Shown: positions 23,800-35,473 of the stretch, piece after piece | How the letters are laid out: each line of letters begins with the position of its first letter | Numbering within the stretch: position 1 is the first letter of the stretch | Assembly: GCA_029851415.1 (NCBI GenBank) | Contig: CM056742.1 | Location: forward strand, 115,322,246 to 115,386,245 | Length of the DNA stretch: 64,000 bases | Reading direction: 5' to 3' | Origin: Eretmocerus hayati | Lineage: Eukaryota; Arthropoda; Insecta; Hymenoptera; Aphelinidae | The notes under the pieces: model-generated | The model's database searches: none | Told to the model about the DNA's origin: nothing | The model's input: only the letters and a program-made list of their open reading frames with translations | Position numbers and translations under genes: made by a program

Positions 23800-23987
23800 C
23801 ATTCGTTTTGTTTTCACATGAAGCGTCAAGATAATGAAATGCGTGTTTATCAGTTTGGCCTTTGCGAGGCAATATCAAAAGTCATAGAGAGAGAGCCGAT
23901 TGAAAGTTTGGTGAGTGCGGACCAGGGTCGCATCTAGTTTGGTGGCGTTGACGCATCCGCGATTCAGTGGGTCAGCGAGCTTTTTAC

Positions 23988-24311
23988 TTAATTCTTCTTC
24001 TCAGTAAGGGCGGTAAGGGCCTTCTTGGTTTGTTCGTTGGCGTCCGTTACCAATTTCACGAGCGAGTCAACCGTTTTCTGAGTGAATTCCGTAGCCTTTT
24101 GTTTGATATCGGGCGATTGGGATTTGACCTGTTCGGCGAACGTGGCGCTCTCCTTTAGAATCGTCTGTAATCCTTCGTCGAGCTTGGTCTTGAAGTTTGT
24201 GGCCAACTCTTTGCCATTGGGCACGTTGGTGATCAGACTCTCGTAGGTCTTGCTCAGCTCGGCTGTTTGCTGCTCGAATATTTTCTTGTACTCCGGGGCC
24301 ATTTTCTGAAT
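23988..24311 (-). CDS. apoLp-III: Apolipophorin-III-like protein, exon 2 (C-terminal 107 residues)
   Basis: The acceptor is TTTTTTGCTACAG just before 24311, and splicing is phase 0 from exon 1. The exon starts IQKMAPEYKKIFEQQ and ends TALTEKKN with TAA. It is almost wholly predicted amphipathic helix: regular heptad-like spacing of Leu, Val, Ile and Phe with Lys, Glu and Gln on the other face (for example SKTYESLITNV, ELATNFKTKLDEGLQTILK, TVDSLVKLVTDANEQTKK). No cysteine occurs. This fits the exchangeable lipid-binding five-helix apolipophorin III, which carries diacylglycerol with lipophorin in haemolymph. A diverged insect paralogue of the same fold is the main alternative. Confidence 0.75.
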   Translation of the reverse strand: MQKMAPEYKKIFEQQTAELSKTYESLITNVPNGKELATNFKTKLDEGLQTILKESATFAEQVKSQSPDIKQKATEFTQKTVDSLVKLVTDANEQTKKALTALTEKKN

Positions 24312-25751
24312 CTGTAGCAAAAAATATTTCATCACATTGAATCTTCTTGTAAGCGTACCAGATGAATTGAGTGAGTAAATGAATCAGAACGGGACCCAAA
24401 ACCCGTGAGAAATTATAGCCGTTAAGAGGAATGATCGCGAGAGTCAGAGCCATTCCAGTAAGTGTTGGTAAATTTTCCTCGAGCGATTAAGCGGCCCGCG
24501 AGAGATAATGTACCTGATAATGTCAGTCGTTAGCTTTGTTTTTCAATATAATATTGTACTCGTGTAACCAAAAGTTTCTCGAACACTCTTGATAGAATGC
24601 AATTGATGTAAAAGGTACAGGAACGGGTCGTTTTGAAATAAAATCATTATTAGGCGTGTGAAACGCAGATGGAATCGATGGATTATCGCCGAGATATCAT
24701 GATGACCACAATATCGTTCAATTTCCGAGCCTCCGGAAAATTTTCCTCGAGGATGATCCCAGAGTATATGCTCCTGATAATTTGAGAGCCGCTAGCTGAA
24801 TAACCTTTGAGTTATCTACAGAGTCAGCCTGGATGATCGTTTGCCAAAAACGGCATTGGTCAGAAATTGACACCACATCGGGTTTGTGACACAGTCAGGC
24901 GACGCTTGATTCATAGATTTTCGTGTTCAGTGTCTTCTTTCCAATCGCGACGAGGGGCCGCCGAAGATTTCGGGGCTCGCTTATTAAATACAAATTGTCA
25001 ACATAGCAATTGTTTTTTTTTTCCGACTCTAATGTCCAGCAATTATCAATGATGGAGTATGACTTTAATGCTTTTTTGGACTATTTTGTACTATTAGTTA
25101 ATATGGAACAAACGACGTTTCGGACCTGTGATTAGGTCCTTTTTCAGGTTGAATATATCTTATACTAAAGGGAGAGCATTGCAAGAATTTGATAGAGAAG
25201 AAAAGCTTCAATTCTAGGACTTATCAGCGCAGGTATTTACAAAAAAGTTGCTGCAGGCAGACCCATGAGCGTCGAGATCCGCACGAGGTTCCATCGCCCA
25301 TGGGATCACAAAGTACCAGACCTGCGCTGATAAGTCCTAAATTTTAAGCCTTTCTTCTCTATCAGATTCTTTCAATTCTGTCCCTAAAGTATAAAATATA
25401 TTCAAGCTGAAGAAGGACTTAATCAGAGGTACGAAATGTCGTTTGTTCCCTATTGACTAATAGAACAAAATAGTCCAAAAAAGCATTAAATTCATACTCC
25501 ATCATAGCAATTGTTGTAAGCAGCAACGGAATAACGCGGCCTAGTAGAAAGAACACGTGGACGATTGTGCGATGTGAATGAGCGCGTAACGAGCAACTGT
25601 CGCGGAGCCTTGGGACGGGCAAAAAATTATTTCATCTAGGATAAACAATGGAGTGAGGAACAAGCAACAAGACTGGCCAGAATAAAAGCGCTCGACACGG
25701 CCATGAGCATGCATGAACGAAGAAGAGTATTGTGCATTATTAATTGCTTAC
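24312..25751 (-). other. Intron of the apolipophorin-III-like gene
   Basis: The donor GTAAGC at 25751 and acceptor CAG at 24312-24314 fit the GT-AG rule. The 1440-nt intron contains one recognisable insertion, a foldback at 25048-25504. Retained reading from exon 1 would add only VSN and stop, which supports the intron. Confidence 0.75.
25048..25504. mobile_element. Foldback MITE inside the apolipophorin intron
   Basis: Arms of about 200 bp: ATGATGGAGTATGA on the left and its complement ending ACTCCATCAT on the right. They pair through AACAAACGACGTTTCGGAC/TCGTTTGTTC, GGTCC and TAGGACTTATCAGCGCAGG tracts, with a loop near 25250-25310. The flanks AGCAATTA and AGCAATTG look like an 8-bp target duplication with one mismatch, as expected for hAT-type insertion. 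Three unmatched bases at the left border leave that uncertain. Confidence 0.75.
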
Positions 25752-26006
25752 ATCTCCGCTGATCTTGTCGAACGCTGACTGCACGGAGGCGGTGAAAGTG
25801 GCGACCTGTTCCTTGATGTTCTTGATCAAGACTTCTTGGTCGGGGATGTTGAACGCTTCCTTGATGGTTTTGACAGCGTTCTCAAAGTCAGCTTGAAACT
25901 TGGTCGTCAACGCTGTGATGTCGACCTGCTGACTGGGATTGGCTTCCTTGGGAGCTGCGGAAGCGAGCGCGAGCATGGCCGCGGACAGTATCAGGGCGAA
26001 CTTCAT
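25752..26006 (-). CDS. apoLp-III: Apolipophorin-III-like protein, exon 1 (signal peptide and N-terminal helices)
   Basis: The ATG at 26006 opens MKFALILSAAMLALASAAPK, a signal peptide likely cut after an Ala near residue 17-18. The rest (VDITALTTKFQADFENAVKT, then IKEAFNIPDQEVLIKNIKEQ and VATFTASVQSAFDKISGD) is helical and amphipathic. Exon 1 supplies 85 codons and ends GAT before donor GTAAGC at 25751. The spliced product is 192 aa, close to the usual apolipophorin-III length. The product should be secreted to haemolymph. The family call rests on size, helix pattern, absence of Cys and two-exon layout, not on a search. Confidence 0.75.
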
Positions 26007-26094
26007 CCTTGGTATGGAGCTTTCTGTTTGAGTCGAGAGACTGAGAGAGACACGCTATCGTATGCGATCAAGCTGGAGGCGGAGGCTAGACTGG

Positions 26095-26126
26095 CTGACC
26101 GTAGCCGCGCCTCGGCAGAATTTATA
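26095..26126 (-). promoter_or_regulatory. Core promoter of the apolipophorin-III-like gene
   Basis: On the - strand TATAAA lies at 26126-26121. An initiator-like GGTCAGCC has its A at 26096, exactly 30 nt from the first T of the TATA box. This predicts a 5' untranslated region of about 90 nt before the ATG at 26006. A strong TATA/Inr pair fits an abundantly expressed haemolymph protein. Confidence 0.7.
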
Positions 26127-26824
26127 GCCCTGGCTTATCGGCCCTCGAGAGCGACCGGTCCATCCTCACTTTGTGTTAGGGAGGGTAGAGAGACTCCCTA
26201 CTTTGAGTCTGCTTCGCCGACTGCGCGCGCGCCCGAGCAAAATCTCTAGCGATTGGCTTGATAAAAGTAATAAGTCAGAACTCCAATTCACTGTAACCTT
26301 CGAAATCTCGCATGCTGTCGCATGCTTCGCATTGTGAAACGCGAAAATTCGTATTTTCGATAGTTGAGAGGAATTTTAAGCTTGCTCCATAGGGATATTG
26401 CGCAAAAATGGAAAGAAGAGCTTGGTGGCGATATCTGTTATCATAAATAGTGCGATGCAGCCGCAACCTTTGGAGTTGATTGTTGAGGGCTTACATGATC
26501 TATTCAATGAGCTTGGTACTTGGACAATTAGCGATTACGGTTTCTATATGATTATATTGCGCTTTTCTCCTTTGATTTTGTACGGCTGAGAAATGAAATT
26601 GAATTCATTCAAATTTCTGGGTTTTAAGCAAGACTGCCAAGAAAAGATTTTGATCTTAAAGAATCAAAATTTGATGTCGAACAAATTTCATCTCGGTTAG
26701 TAGAAGTACCTAATTTCTTTGTCCAATAGGCTCTTATTGTACAGAAAAAATTCACTGATTGTGAAAATCGACGAATTCCCGTACTTCAATCGGATACTCC
26801 ATTTTCAGATATCCGCGCGAAAAA
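26127..26824. other. Upstream flank of the apolipophorin gene
   Basis: Contains the upstream promoter (GC-rich near 26130-26240), then AT-rich sequence. No further gene is supported. Confidence 0.35.
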
Positions 26825-29064
26825 GTTAAGACCAATTCCATGTAAGATCAGACAGTCGAAAATTGCTCAAGTCTCAAATCTCTTCCACGATGAAATACAT
26901 GTTTCTGAGGACAAATTAGCGAGACACGTATTTTTACGTTTTGCCCTATCATGCTCTGACTCGAAGTTATTAGACTAGGCGAAACTACCGCCATCGTTTG
27001 CAAAAATAGGTGAGTGGAATTTTTTTGTGGGTACCTCTCCGGAAGACCCTCCTGATCATAGAGACGTATGGACCCAAGCCGAATTCCGATGCAACATTGT
27101 TTAAACCGAAATTGTTTAAACAATTGAGAAAAATCACTTATTTCGCCCTGAAACTAATTTTATAAGGTAATTTGGGATATTTTGGATCAAAAAGTATTCT
27201 TGTCATTTTCCTCTAGGAGCCATCATTTCCGAGCTATAAGCGTTTCAAAGTTGAAAAAACGCGAATTTTGCGATTTTGAACGTTAAATAAAGGTCACAAC
27301 AAAGCGAGAAATCGATGTTCTCAAGGTCGGAATCTATTCACTAGGGTGTCTTCTACAGGTTCCAATAGCAAAAGTCCATGGTCCCGGCTCAGAACCTTCC
27401 GTTTTCTGGAAGTTTTCAAAGCACTGTTTCTACAGGCGCCAGTATAGCTATATACATCGCGGACCGATATATATATAGTCAATCTCAGATCCATTCAAAA
27501 CAGTGCATTGAAAACTTCCGGAAATCGGAAGGTTCTGAGCCGGGACCATGGACTTTTGCTATTGGAACCTGTAGAGGACACCCTAGTGAATAGATCCCGA
27601 CCTTGAGAAAATCGATTTCTCGCTTTGTTGCTACCTTTATTTAACGTTCAAAATCGCAAAATTCGCGTTTTTTCAACTTTGAAATGCTTATAGCTCGGAA
27701 ATGATGGCTCCTAGAGGAAAATGACAAGAATACTTTTTGATCCAAAATATCCCAAAATACCTTATATAATTAGTTTCAGGGTGAAATAAGTAATTTTTCT
27801 CAATTATTTAAACAATTTCGGTTTAAACAATGTTGCATCGGAATTCGACTTGGGTCCATACGTCTCTATGATCAGGAGGATCTTCCGGAGAGGATCCCAC
27901 AAAAAATTCCACTCACCTGTTTTTGAAAACGATGGCGGTAGTTTCGCCTAGTCTATATCGATTTTTTTCATTCAACGGGGAATTCCGTGAAATTAGCAAC
28001 TATTGATCGATACAGATGCAATTTTCCGTGTGTAATGGTCTTCGTGGAGATGAGACTTGTTCAGGGGGGTCAAATAAGTTATATTGCACCAGAAAATCTT
28101 GATACAGAATCACAAACACTGAAAAGGATTCACAAAAATTGATTTTGACCGGAATCGAGGAAAGTTGAGTAGCTCGAAATAATTGTCCTCAATTTTGATG
28201 GGAAATTTTCTGTGATTTCGTTGAAACATGAGGAACAAAATGTACTTGGTCCGGTTTGCGCGACGGGGCGCAGAGTGGGGCTAAAGATCATTCTCTGGAT
28301 TTTATCGTTGAAACTTGTTTTCCATGATCGCTCGGACAGATGGGGTTCGTAATGAGTCTGTGAAGCGCTGTATCGATACTTGGACGCTTTTATCCACGCT
28401 AATAGCTGTTGAAGACTGATTCCCTTGTTTCTCACTGCATTAATTCGATCTGAAAGACGGGATATACTCCACGCAATACTTGTGTCGAATAATAACACAA
28501 GTCTGATATCATAGATGAGTCAAATTGCACCAAAGCATCATAGTATTACATCGACAATCTTGAAAACCAAGTTTTCACGATAAAATCCAGGAAATGATCT
28601 TTAGCCCCACTCTGTGCCACGTCGCACAAATCGGACATTTTGTTCCTCATGTTTCAACGAGTTCACAGGAAATTTCCCATCGATATTGAGGATGATTGTT
28701 TTGAGCTATTCAACTTTCCTCGATTCCGGCCAAAATCAATTTTTGTGGATCCTGCTCACTAATTGTGTTTCTGTACCGAGATTTTCTGGTGCAATATAAC
28801 TTACTTGACCCCCCTGAACAAGTCTTATCTCCGTGAAGGCCATTACACACGGTGAATTGCATGAATATCGATCAAAAGTTGCTAATTCCACGAAATGCCC
28901 ATTAAATGAAAAAAATCGATAACTTCGAGTCAGAGCATGATAAGGCAAAACACAAAAATAGGTGTCTCGTTAATTTGTCCTGAGAAACATATATTTCATC
29001 CTGGAAGAGATTTGAGAATTGAGCAATTTTCGACTGTCTGATCTTACATGGAATTGGTCTTAAC
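26825..29064. mobile_element. Nested palindrome, outer element
   Basis: Outer ends GTTAAGACCAATTCCATGTA at 26825 and its complement ending 29064. The right arm (about 28440-29064) is uninterrupted. The left arm is 26825-26970 plus 27955-28440, split by a second palindrome. Arm words shared include GACAGTCGAAAATTGCTCAA, TTGTTCAGGGGGGTCA and AGCCCCACTCTG. No transposase frame. The arms are diverged enough to exclude a simple assembly duplication. Confidence 0.8.
26971..27954. mobile_element. Inner palindrome inserted in the left arm of the 26825-29064 foldback
   Basis: Its ends are TAGACTAGGCGAAACTACCG (from 26970) and the complement ending 27955. The arms pair over about 470 bp around a centre near 27465 that reads TATATATA. 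Both arms contain CCATGGTCCCGGCTCAGAAC or its complement. The uninterrupted opposite arm reads GAAGTTATCGAT (as its complement), while here GTTAT and TATCGAT flank the insert, so TAT appears to be duplicated. Confidence 0.8.
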
Positions 29065-29786
29065 TATGGGTTTTAGTATTCACTTTCTACTAATCATTCC
29101 GATTGATGGGTTGCAACATAGTTTTCAAGTAAAGGAGGGCTGTCCGATACGGTGCCACGTTATGGATTTAACTGATAAAGATTCAGAGTCTTTAAATGTG
29201 ATGATGCTTCCCCAATCGTAAGTGTGATAAGGGGAATTTCACCATCTCTCCACTCGGAGGTAGGTTGCTGCAAAACGCATAACAACTTTTCGAGCGCCCT
29301 TGCCGAACAAATTTTGCTTGATATCTGATGCAATATCATCTTATTATACATTTAGGAAAATCAGATATGACATGGTATATTACAATTAACCCATATAGGC
29401 GACTCGTCACTATCTGAGCACTATTCTAAGTTACCTGAGTTTTTAATCGGTCTCGAGTCTACGCAGTTTTTCAGTGGTGTAGATAGCACTCTTTTGACCA
29501 AGAATGCTTGCCTAGAATTATATCCATAAATAACCAAATTTGTGAGAAATATCAACATGACCCTTTACTAATAACTGGCATTCTAGAATGTTTCATGAGA
29601 TTCTGCATGCATTGCGCCTAACTGTTACCTCCGAAGAAGCGGATCAAATCAAGAAATAAAATAGCTACGCGATTTTAGATGGTTTCGGCTTCTATGGATT
29701 AAGTTGCATTCACATTCAGGGAATTTTCACGAGCGGCTGAGATTTTGTCTACAACCAACCTCTGTATTATCTGCAGAAGGTGCACT
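29065..29786. other. Spacer between two large palindromes
   Basis: AT-rich, no supported gene or repeat. Confidence 0.4.
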
Positions 29787-30749
29787 GTAAAAAATTGATT
29801 AACTTACAATCAAATAGGTCAACCAATGGTTGATCATCAAATACAACCACTGGTAGACTATTTTGCCACAGCGAATATGGGAGTAAAAGATGGAATCCAT
29901 GAGATTGGTTCGTGGTGGTTTCCGGGTAACATTATTATTGGTCCAAGAAAACAAGTTTTTTCAAGTATTCCATCGATAGATACAAACAACTATCAGCGCC
30001 GGCCGCGCGAGCAATTTTGGAAAAAAAGTCCAGGGTATCCGGATTGGTGACCGCTCGTTTTGCATTTGCCTAGTTCATGATCCCAAATAAGTCATAGTCC
30101 GCGTAAAAGTTTTTTTGTTCATATGAAGTTTTCCTGAACTTGATGTTCAGAAGAAGTTTATATGGACAAAAAAAATGAGACTATTCCGCACTTGAAAAAG
30201 AAACATTCTCTGAACTTGAAAACAAGTTTGCGCAAGTTCAGCAGCCTGCCTCCACGTTCAGGAATTGTTCCTTCCCCGGGACCGGAAAAAAACATTTTTC
30301 GAACATTTTCGAAACATTCTCCGACGGGAATGAGAACACTTCGCTCAGGAGCGAGGTATCAGTTGGAGTGTAGGCGTCCCGGGTACTCTTCAGCCCTACG
30401 AGGAGCTCGAGATGACGTGCAGAGCTTGATGTCGTCGCTCTAAAAGGACGCCAACGACGACCCTCTGAAGATTCACCAATCAACTACGATGGCAGTGCGA
30501 CTCACCTGGAAAATATAAAAGAAATTTTCACAAAGTATCAAGCCCGCTTTTGGATCAAGATTTTTCAACTCTCGTGCAATAGAAATTCGACTCAAAAGAC
30601 ACGAGAAGAGAGAAGGTTAGAGGTTATGGCAAATTGTTTATTGATCGGCAAAATGATGTTAACGGTGATGATAATATTACGAGTTTACTTATCTGATGAT
30701 TAGCAAGTCTAGTTGACAACACATAGTCCATGCTTATTATATTCATCTG

Positions 30750-30777
30750 GAGCTCTCTCTCTCTCTCTCTCTCTCTG
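30750..30777. repeat. (CT)n microsatellite at the centre of the large palindrome
   Basis: An uninterrupted run of about twelve CT units in the left arm, close to the symmetry centre. The right arm has no matching GA run. Confidence 0.9.
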
Positions 30778-31342
30778 ATTAATTTTAATCAAATCTTCGA
30801 GGTTTTGCTGGTCCGCTTATCATTACTACACAAACGTAGTGACGAGATGAATATAGTTGCTCTCTCCAGTTACGATCGATTTTCTGTTGACAACAAACAC
30901 ATAAACAGTATTGTTAGTTTGTGCAGAAATGAAGAGCGGACCGGCAAAGCCTCGAAGATTTAATTAAAATCAATCAGAAAAAAACTCCAAATAAATATAA
31001 TAAGCATGGGCTGTGGTGTTGTCAACTGGACTTGCTAATCATCAGATAAATAAACTCGTAATATTATCATCACCGTTAACATCATGTTGCCGATCAATAA
31101 GCAATTTGCCATAACCTGTCACTTTCTCTTCTCCTTGTATCTCTTGAATCAAATTTTCATTGCACGAAAGTTCAAAAATTTTGATCCAAAAGCGGGCTTG
31201 ATACTTTGTGGAAATTTCTTTTTATATTCCAGGTGAGTCGCACTACCATCGTTGTCGGTTGGTGGATCTTGGGAGGGTCGTCGTCGGCGTCCTTTTAGAG
31301 CGACGACATCGAGCTCTGCACGTCATCTCGAGCTCCTCGTAC

Positions 31343-33243
31343 TCTCTCAGCGCGAATCAGCTAGGGTAGCTGAAAATCAGCTAGTGATAGCTGATATCGT
31401 CAGCTAACATGAACGGATTTTCACTAATTGAATCAGCTAATACACAGGGTTATGAACGGTGATATACACCGTTCGGGAATGTTTTTCCCTGCGCACTGGG
31501 TGTCACGTGATAAATTTTTGGCTCTAGTATTATAATCGATCGTGCAGTGCAGTGGGATCCATTTGATTACCCGATTTTTTAGTCCCAAGTAGTGCGTCAA
31601 AAGTGGGCCACCTGGATCGAAAGTGGGCTACCTGTATCGTAAGTGAGCCACCTGTATCGAAAGTGGGCCACCTATATCGAAAGTGAGCCACCTGTATCGA
31701 AAGTGGGCCACCAAGATCGAAAGTGGGCCACCTGTAAGAGTGGGCCACGTAGATCGAAAGTGAGCCACCTGTATCGAAAGTGGGCCACCAAGATCGAAAG
31801 TGGGCCACCTGGATCAAAAGTGGGCCACCTTGATCGAAAGTGGGCCACCTGGATCGAAAGTGGGCCACCTGGATCGAAAGTGGGCCACCTGTATCGTAAG
31901 TGAGCCACCTGTATCAAAAGTGGGCCACCTTGATCGAAAGTGGGCCACCTGGATCAAGAGTGGGCCACGTTGATCGAAAGTGGGCCACCTGGATCAAAAG
32001 TGGGCCACCTGTATCGAAAGTGGACCACCTGGGTCAAAAGTGGGCCACCTTGATCGAAAGTGGGCCACCTGGATCGAAAGTGGGCTACCTGTATCGTAAG
32101 TGAGCCACCTGTATCAAAAGCGGGCCACCTTGATCGAAAGTGGGCCACCTGGATCAAGAGTGGGCCACATAGATCGAAAGTGAGCCACCTGTATCGAAAG
32201 TGGGCCACCAAGATCGAAAGTGGGCCACCTGGGTCAAAAGTGGGCCACCTTGATCGAAAGTGAGCCACCTGGATCGAAAGTGGGCTACCTGTATCGTAAG
32301 TGAGCCACCTGTATCAAAAGCGGGCCACCTTGATCGAAAGTGGGCCACCTGGATCAAAAGTGGGCCACCTGTATCAAGAGTGGGCCACGTAGATCGAAAG
32401 TGAGCCACCTGTATCAAAAGTGGGCCACCTTGATCAAAAGTGGGCCACCTGGATCAAAAGTGGGCCACCAGTATCAAGAGTGGGCCACGTAGATCGAAAG
32501 TGAGCCACCTGTATCGTAAGTGAGCCACTTGTATCGAAAGGGGGCAATCCTGTATCGTAAGTGGGGCACCTGGATCAAAAGTGGGCCATGTGCGTGCCGT
32601 AAAAAAAGCGGCGTGCCATGCCGCTTTCCACCGCTCGGAGGCGCTGAAACTCATTCTTCCCATAGCACGTTATACCCCTCAACCTCACCTTCCGAGCAGG
32701 AAATAAAGATTTCTCGATCTCCATATACTTATGTTGTCGTCATATTAGGCTCCTTCTCAATATATCTTCCTTCGATCCGATGCTGATCTCGACACTGTAT
32801 AGTGTATACGGCACAACACGAATATCGTTTAGCTGAAAAATCAGCTATATTAGCTGAGATTCTAGCTGTGTTAGCCGACTGGATCAGCTGTTATAAGCTG
32901 ATTTTTCAGTGAACGGTTTTTCACTGACACGAATAGCTACTGTAGCTGAATTTCAGCTACAATCACTGATTTATAGCTGATTATAATCAGCTATATAGGG
33001 CCTCCCGTGGCACAAAATGAGTAAATATCGAACGAATACGCCTTAGTTCGTCGTAACTTGGCCTGGAAAAGTCGTTAATGTGTTCATGTCGATATTAGAA
33101 CCCGGATTTCTGGAGTTATTTCATCAGAATTATCGATTTAAGCGTGATTTTTGTGTTCGCTGATTTGATCAGCAGTTTGACGTCCCATGGGAGTAATAGC
33201 TGATATTTCAGCTATAAAATAGCTGATTGATGCTGAGAGAGTA
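31343..33243. mobile_element. TA-flanked MITE with internal minisatellite, copy A
   Basis: Ends are CTCTCTCAGCGC, then AATCAGCT, on the left and AGCTGATTGATGCTGAGAG on the right, each bordered by TA. The body is rich in AGCTGA/TCAGCT words. It interrupts the right arm of the large palindrome exactly where the left arm reads (as complement) CTCCTCGTAGGGCTGAAGAG, so TA was duplicated on insertion. A 20-bp minisatellite fills 31601-32589. Copy B is at 33414-34470. Confidence 0.85.
31601..32589. repeat. 20-bp minisatellite, about 50 units
   Basis: Consensus GTGGGCCACCTGGATCGAAA with frequent single-base variants (CTGTATC, AAGATC, TTGATC). A unit of 20 bp is not a multiple of three, so each frame cycles every 60 bp. 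This gives long periodic open frames on both strands that are not genes. The period is regular apart from short units near 31730 and 32545. Confidence 0.95.
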
Positions 33244-33413
33244 GGGCTGAAGAGTACCCGGGACGCCTACGCTCGAGCTACCGACCTCAAACTGCCGAGC
33301 AAAGTGTTTTTATGCCCGTCGGAGGATGCTTCGAGTATGTTCCAAAAATGTTTTTCTCGTGTCTCAAGAAAGAAACAATTCCTGAACTTGCGCAAACTTT
33401 TTTTCATTACTCT

Positions 33414-34470
33414 ACTCTCTCAGTGCAGATCAGCTAGGGTAGCTCAAAATCAGCTAGCGATAACTGATTTTGTCAGCTAACGTGAACGGATTTTCACTGA
33501 TTGAATCAGCTAATACAGAGGGTGATGAACGATGATATACTCCGTTCAGGAATGTTTTTCCTTGCGCACTGGGTGTCACGTGATGAATCTTTGGCTCTGG
33601 TATTCTAGAATCGTTCGTACAGTGCAGTGGGATCCATTTGATTACCCGATTTCTAAGTCCGAAGTAATGCGTCTAAAGCGGGGCACCTGCATCCAAAGTG
33701 GGCTACCCAGATCGAAAGTGGGCCACCTGGATCAAAAGTGGGCCACCTGTATCGAAAGTGGACCATCTGGATCGAGAGTGAGCCACCTGTATCGAAAGTG
33801 GGCCACCAAGATCGAAAGTGGGCCACCTGTATCAAGAGTGGGCCACGTTGATCGAAAGTGGGCCACCTGGATCCAAAGTGGGCCACCTGTATCGAAAGTG
33901 GACCACCTGGATCGAGAGTGGGCCACCTATATCGAGAGTGGGCCACCTAGATCGAAAGTGGGCCAACTGGATCAAAAGTGGGCCACCTGTATCGAGAGTG
34001 GGCCACCAAGATCGAAAGTGGGCCACCTGTATCAAGAGTGGGCCACGTTGATCGAAAGTGGGCCACCTGGATCAAAAGTGGGCCACCTGTATCGAGAGTG
34101 GGCCACCTGGATCGAAAGTGGGCCACCTAGATCGAAAGTGGGCCACCTTTGTAGCTGAATTTCAGCTACATTAGCTGATTTTCAGCTACAATCACTGATC
34201 TATAGCTGATTATAATCAGCTATATAGGGCCTCTCGTGGCACGAAATGAGTAAATATCGAACGAATAGGCCTTAGTTCGTCGTGACTTGGTCTGGAAAGG
34301 TCGCTAATGTGTCCATGTCGATATTAGAACCCGGGTTTGTGGAGTTTTTCTACTAGAATTATTGATTTAAGCGTGATTTTAGTGTTTGCTGATTTGATCA
34401 GCAGTTTGACGACCCATGGGAAAAATAGCTGATATTCCAGCTATATATAAGCTGATTGATGCTGAGAGAG
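33414..34470. mobile_element. TA-flanked MITE with internal minisatellite, copy B
   Basis: It has the same ends as copy A (CTCTCTCAGTGC left, GATGCTGAGAG right, TA on both sides) and matching flank-side sequence (GGGATCCATTTGATTACCCG near 33628). It lacks about 350 bp of the AGCTGA-rich right part present in copy A (32590-32940). It lies 170 bp from copy A in the same orientation, in the same palindrome arm. Confidence 0.8.
33675..34148. repeat. 20-bp minisatellite in copy B, about 24 units
   Basis: The same GTGGGCCACCTGGATCGAAA unit as the array in copy A, with half the copy number. The array ends abruptly at TGGGCCACCTTTGTAGCTGA, where the AGCTGA-rich sequence resumes. Confidence 0.95.
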
Positions 34471-34547
34471 TAACCTATAAAAATGCCGCGTTTGAGTAGG
34501 ATTTTAGGGTTCTCGCAATGAAAAAATATATCCGCACCTCGCTTGCA

Positions 34548-34624
34548 AGCCCATTTTGGGCACTGGACGACATGTTTGTCTCGCTTCGCTCGACAGACAA
34601 ACTGTCCTAGTACCCAAAATGGGC
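34548..34624. repeat. Strong hairpin
   Basis: AGCCCATTTTGGGCACTGGA and TGTTTGTC pair with GACAGACAAACTG and GTACCCAAAATGGGCT around the short loop TCGCTTCGCTC. It lies inside a 170-bp block present only in the right arm of the large palindrome, so it is probably a small independent insertion. Confidence 0.7.
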
Positions 34625-35473
34625 TACCGCGCTCAGTACGGAAATATACTATTTCAAGTTCAGGAAAAGTTTGCCAAAGTTCAGAGAATGTTCCTTTTCC
34701 AAGTGCCGGATAGTCTCATTTTTTTTGTCCATATAAACTTCTCCTGAACATCAAGTTCAGGAAAACTTCATATGAACAAAAATTTTTTTACGCGGGAGGC
34801 TTCGCAAACTGATGCAGACAGTCACCAATCCGGTTACTGAATTGCAAAAACGTTGCTAAACCTGGATTTTTAACCCGAAAAGGCTCGTAACGCTGGTGCT
34901 CTTATTTATCTCTATTCGTTAACAAAAAACCGCGAAGAAACTTATTTTCCTTGCCCAAAAATGTCATCCAGACACGACCCGATCACAAACAGGTTCAAAT
35001 CTTGTTCATCTCCACTCATAATGAAAGGATAATGAGCCACAAATCTGAGCGCTGAAATCTCGGAAATAGCATTGTTTATCTTACAAGGAGCTGCGCTCGG
35101 GCATCCTAACGTATCGACAATGATAATAAGCAAGTTATTGATGCCAAAGCCTTGAAAACTTCATGAAAAAATGACTCGAAATAGTTTCACAAACGAAAAA
35201 AAAGATCTGCAGGGGGATCCCCAAATTTCATCTTCGAATAACAATATTTGAACTGGCTGTCCACGAAAGAAGACGATTTTGATGAACTATTCATTCTTCC
35301 AAGAGTGTATGAGCTCTATTACACATATTCGAGGCTGTATTTGGGCTAATTTCCTTTATTTTTGACACTCAGATTTGAGGTTAATGTTTTGTTATTCTCA
35401 AGACAATTTATCAAATTTGATTAAACAGGCGTTACTTCATTTGATCAAGGTTGGGCCAGTCCAATCCAACATT

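Noticed and set aside
24067..24453. 128-codon - strand frame overlapping apolipophorin exon 2
   Set aside because: Different frame of the same exon; the 23988-24311 frame has the acceptor, helix pattern and stop that join exon 1.
25836..26249. 137-codon + strand frame over the apolipophorin first exon and promoter
   Set aside because: Antisense shadow of a GC-richer coding exon and its promoter.
31601..32589. CRISPR-like array
   Set aside because: The 20-bp units abut with no unique spacers, there are no cas genes, and the host is a eukaryote.
31530..34158. Long open frames on both strands with a 20-residue period (rich in Gly, Pro, Ser, Lys)
   Set aside because: They are the 20-bp minisatellite read in rotating frames; several overlapping frames are open at once and none has an independent start or splice context.
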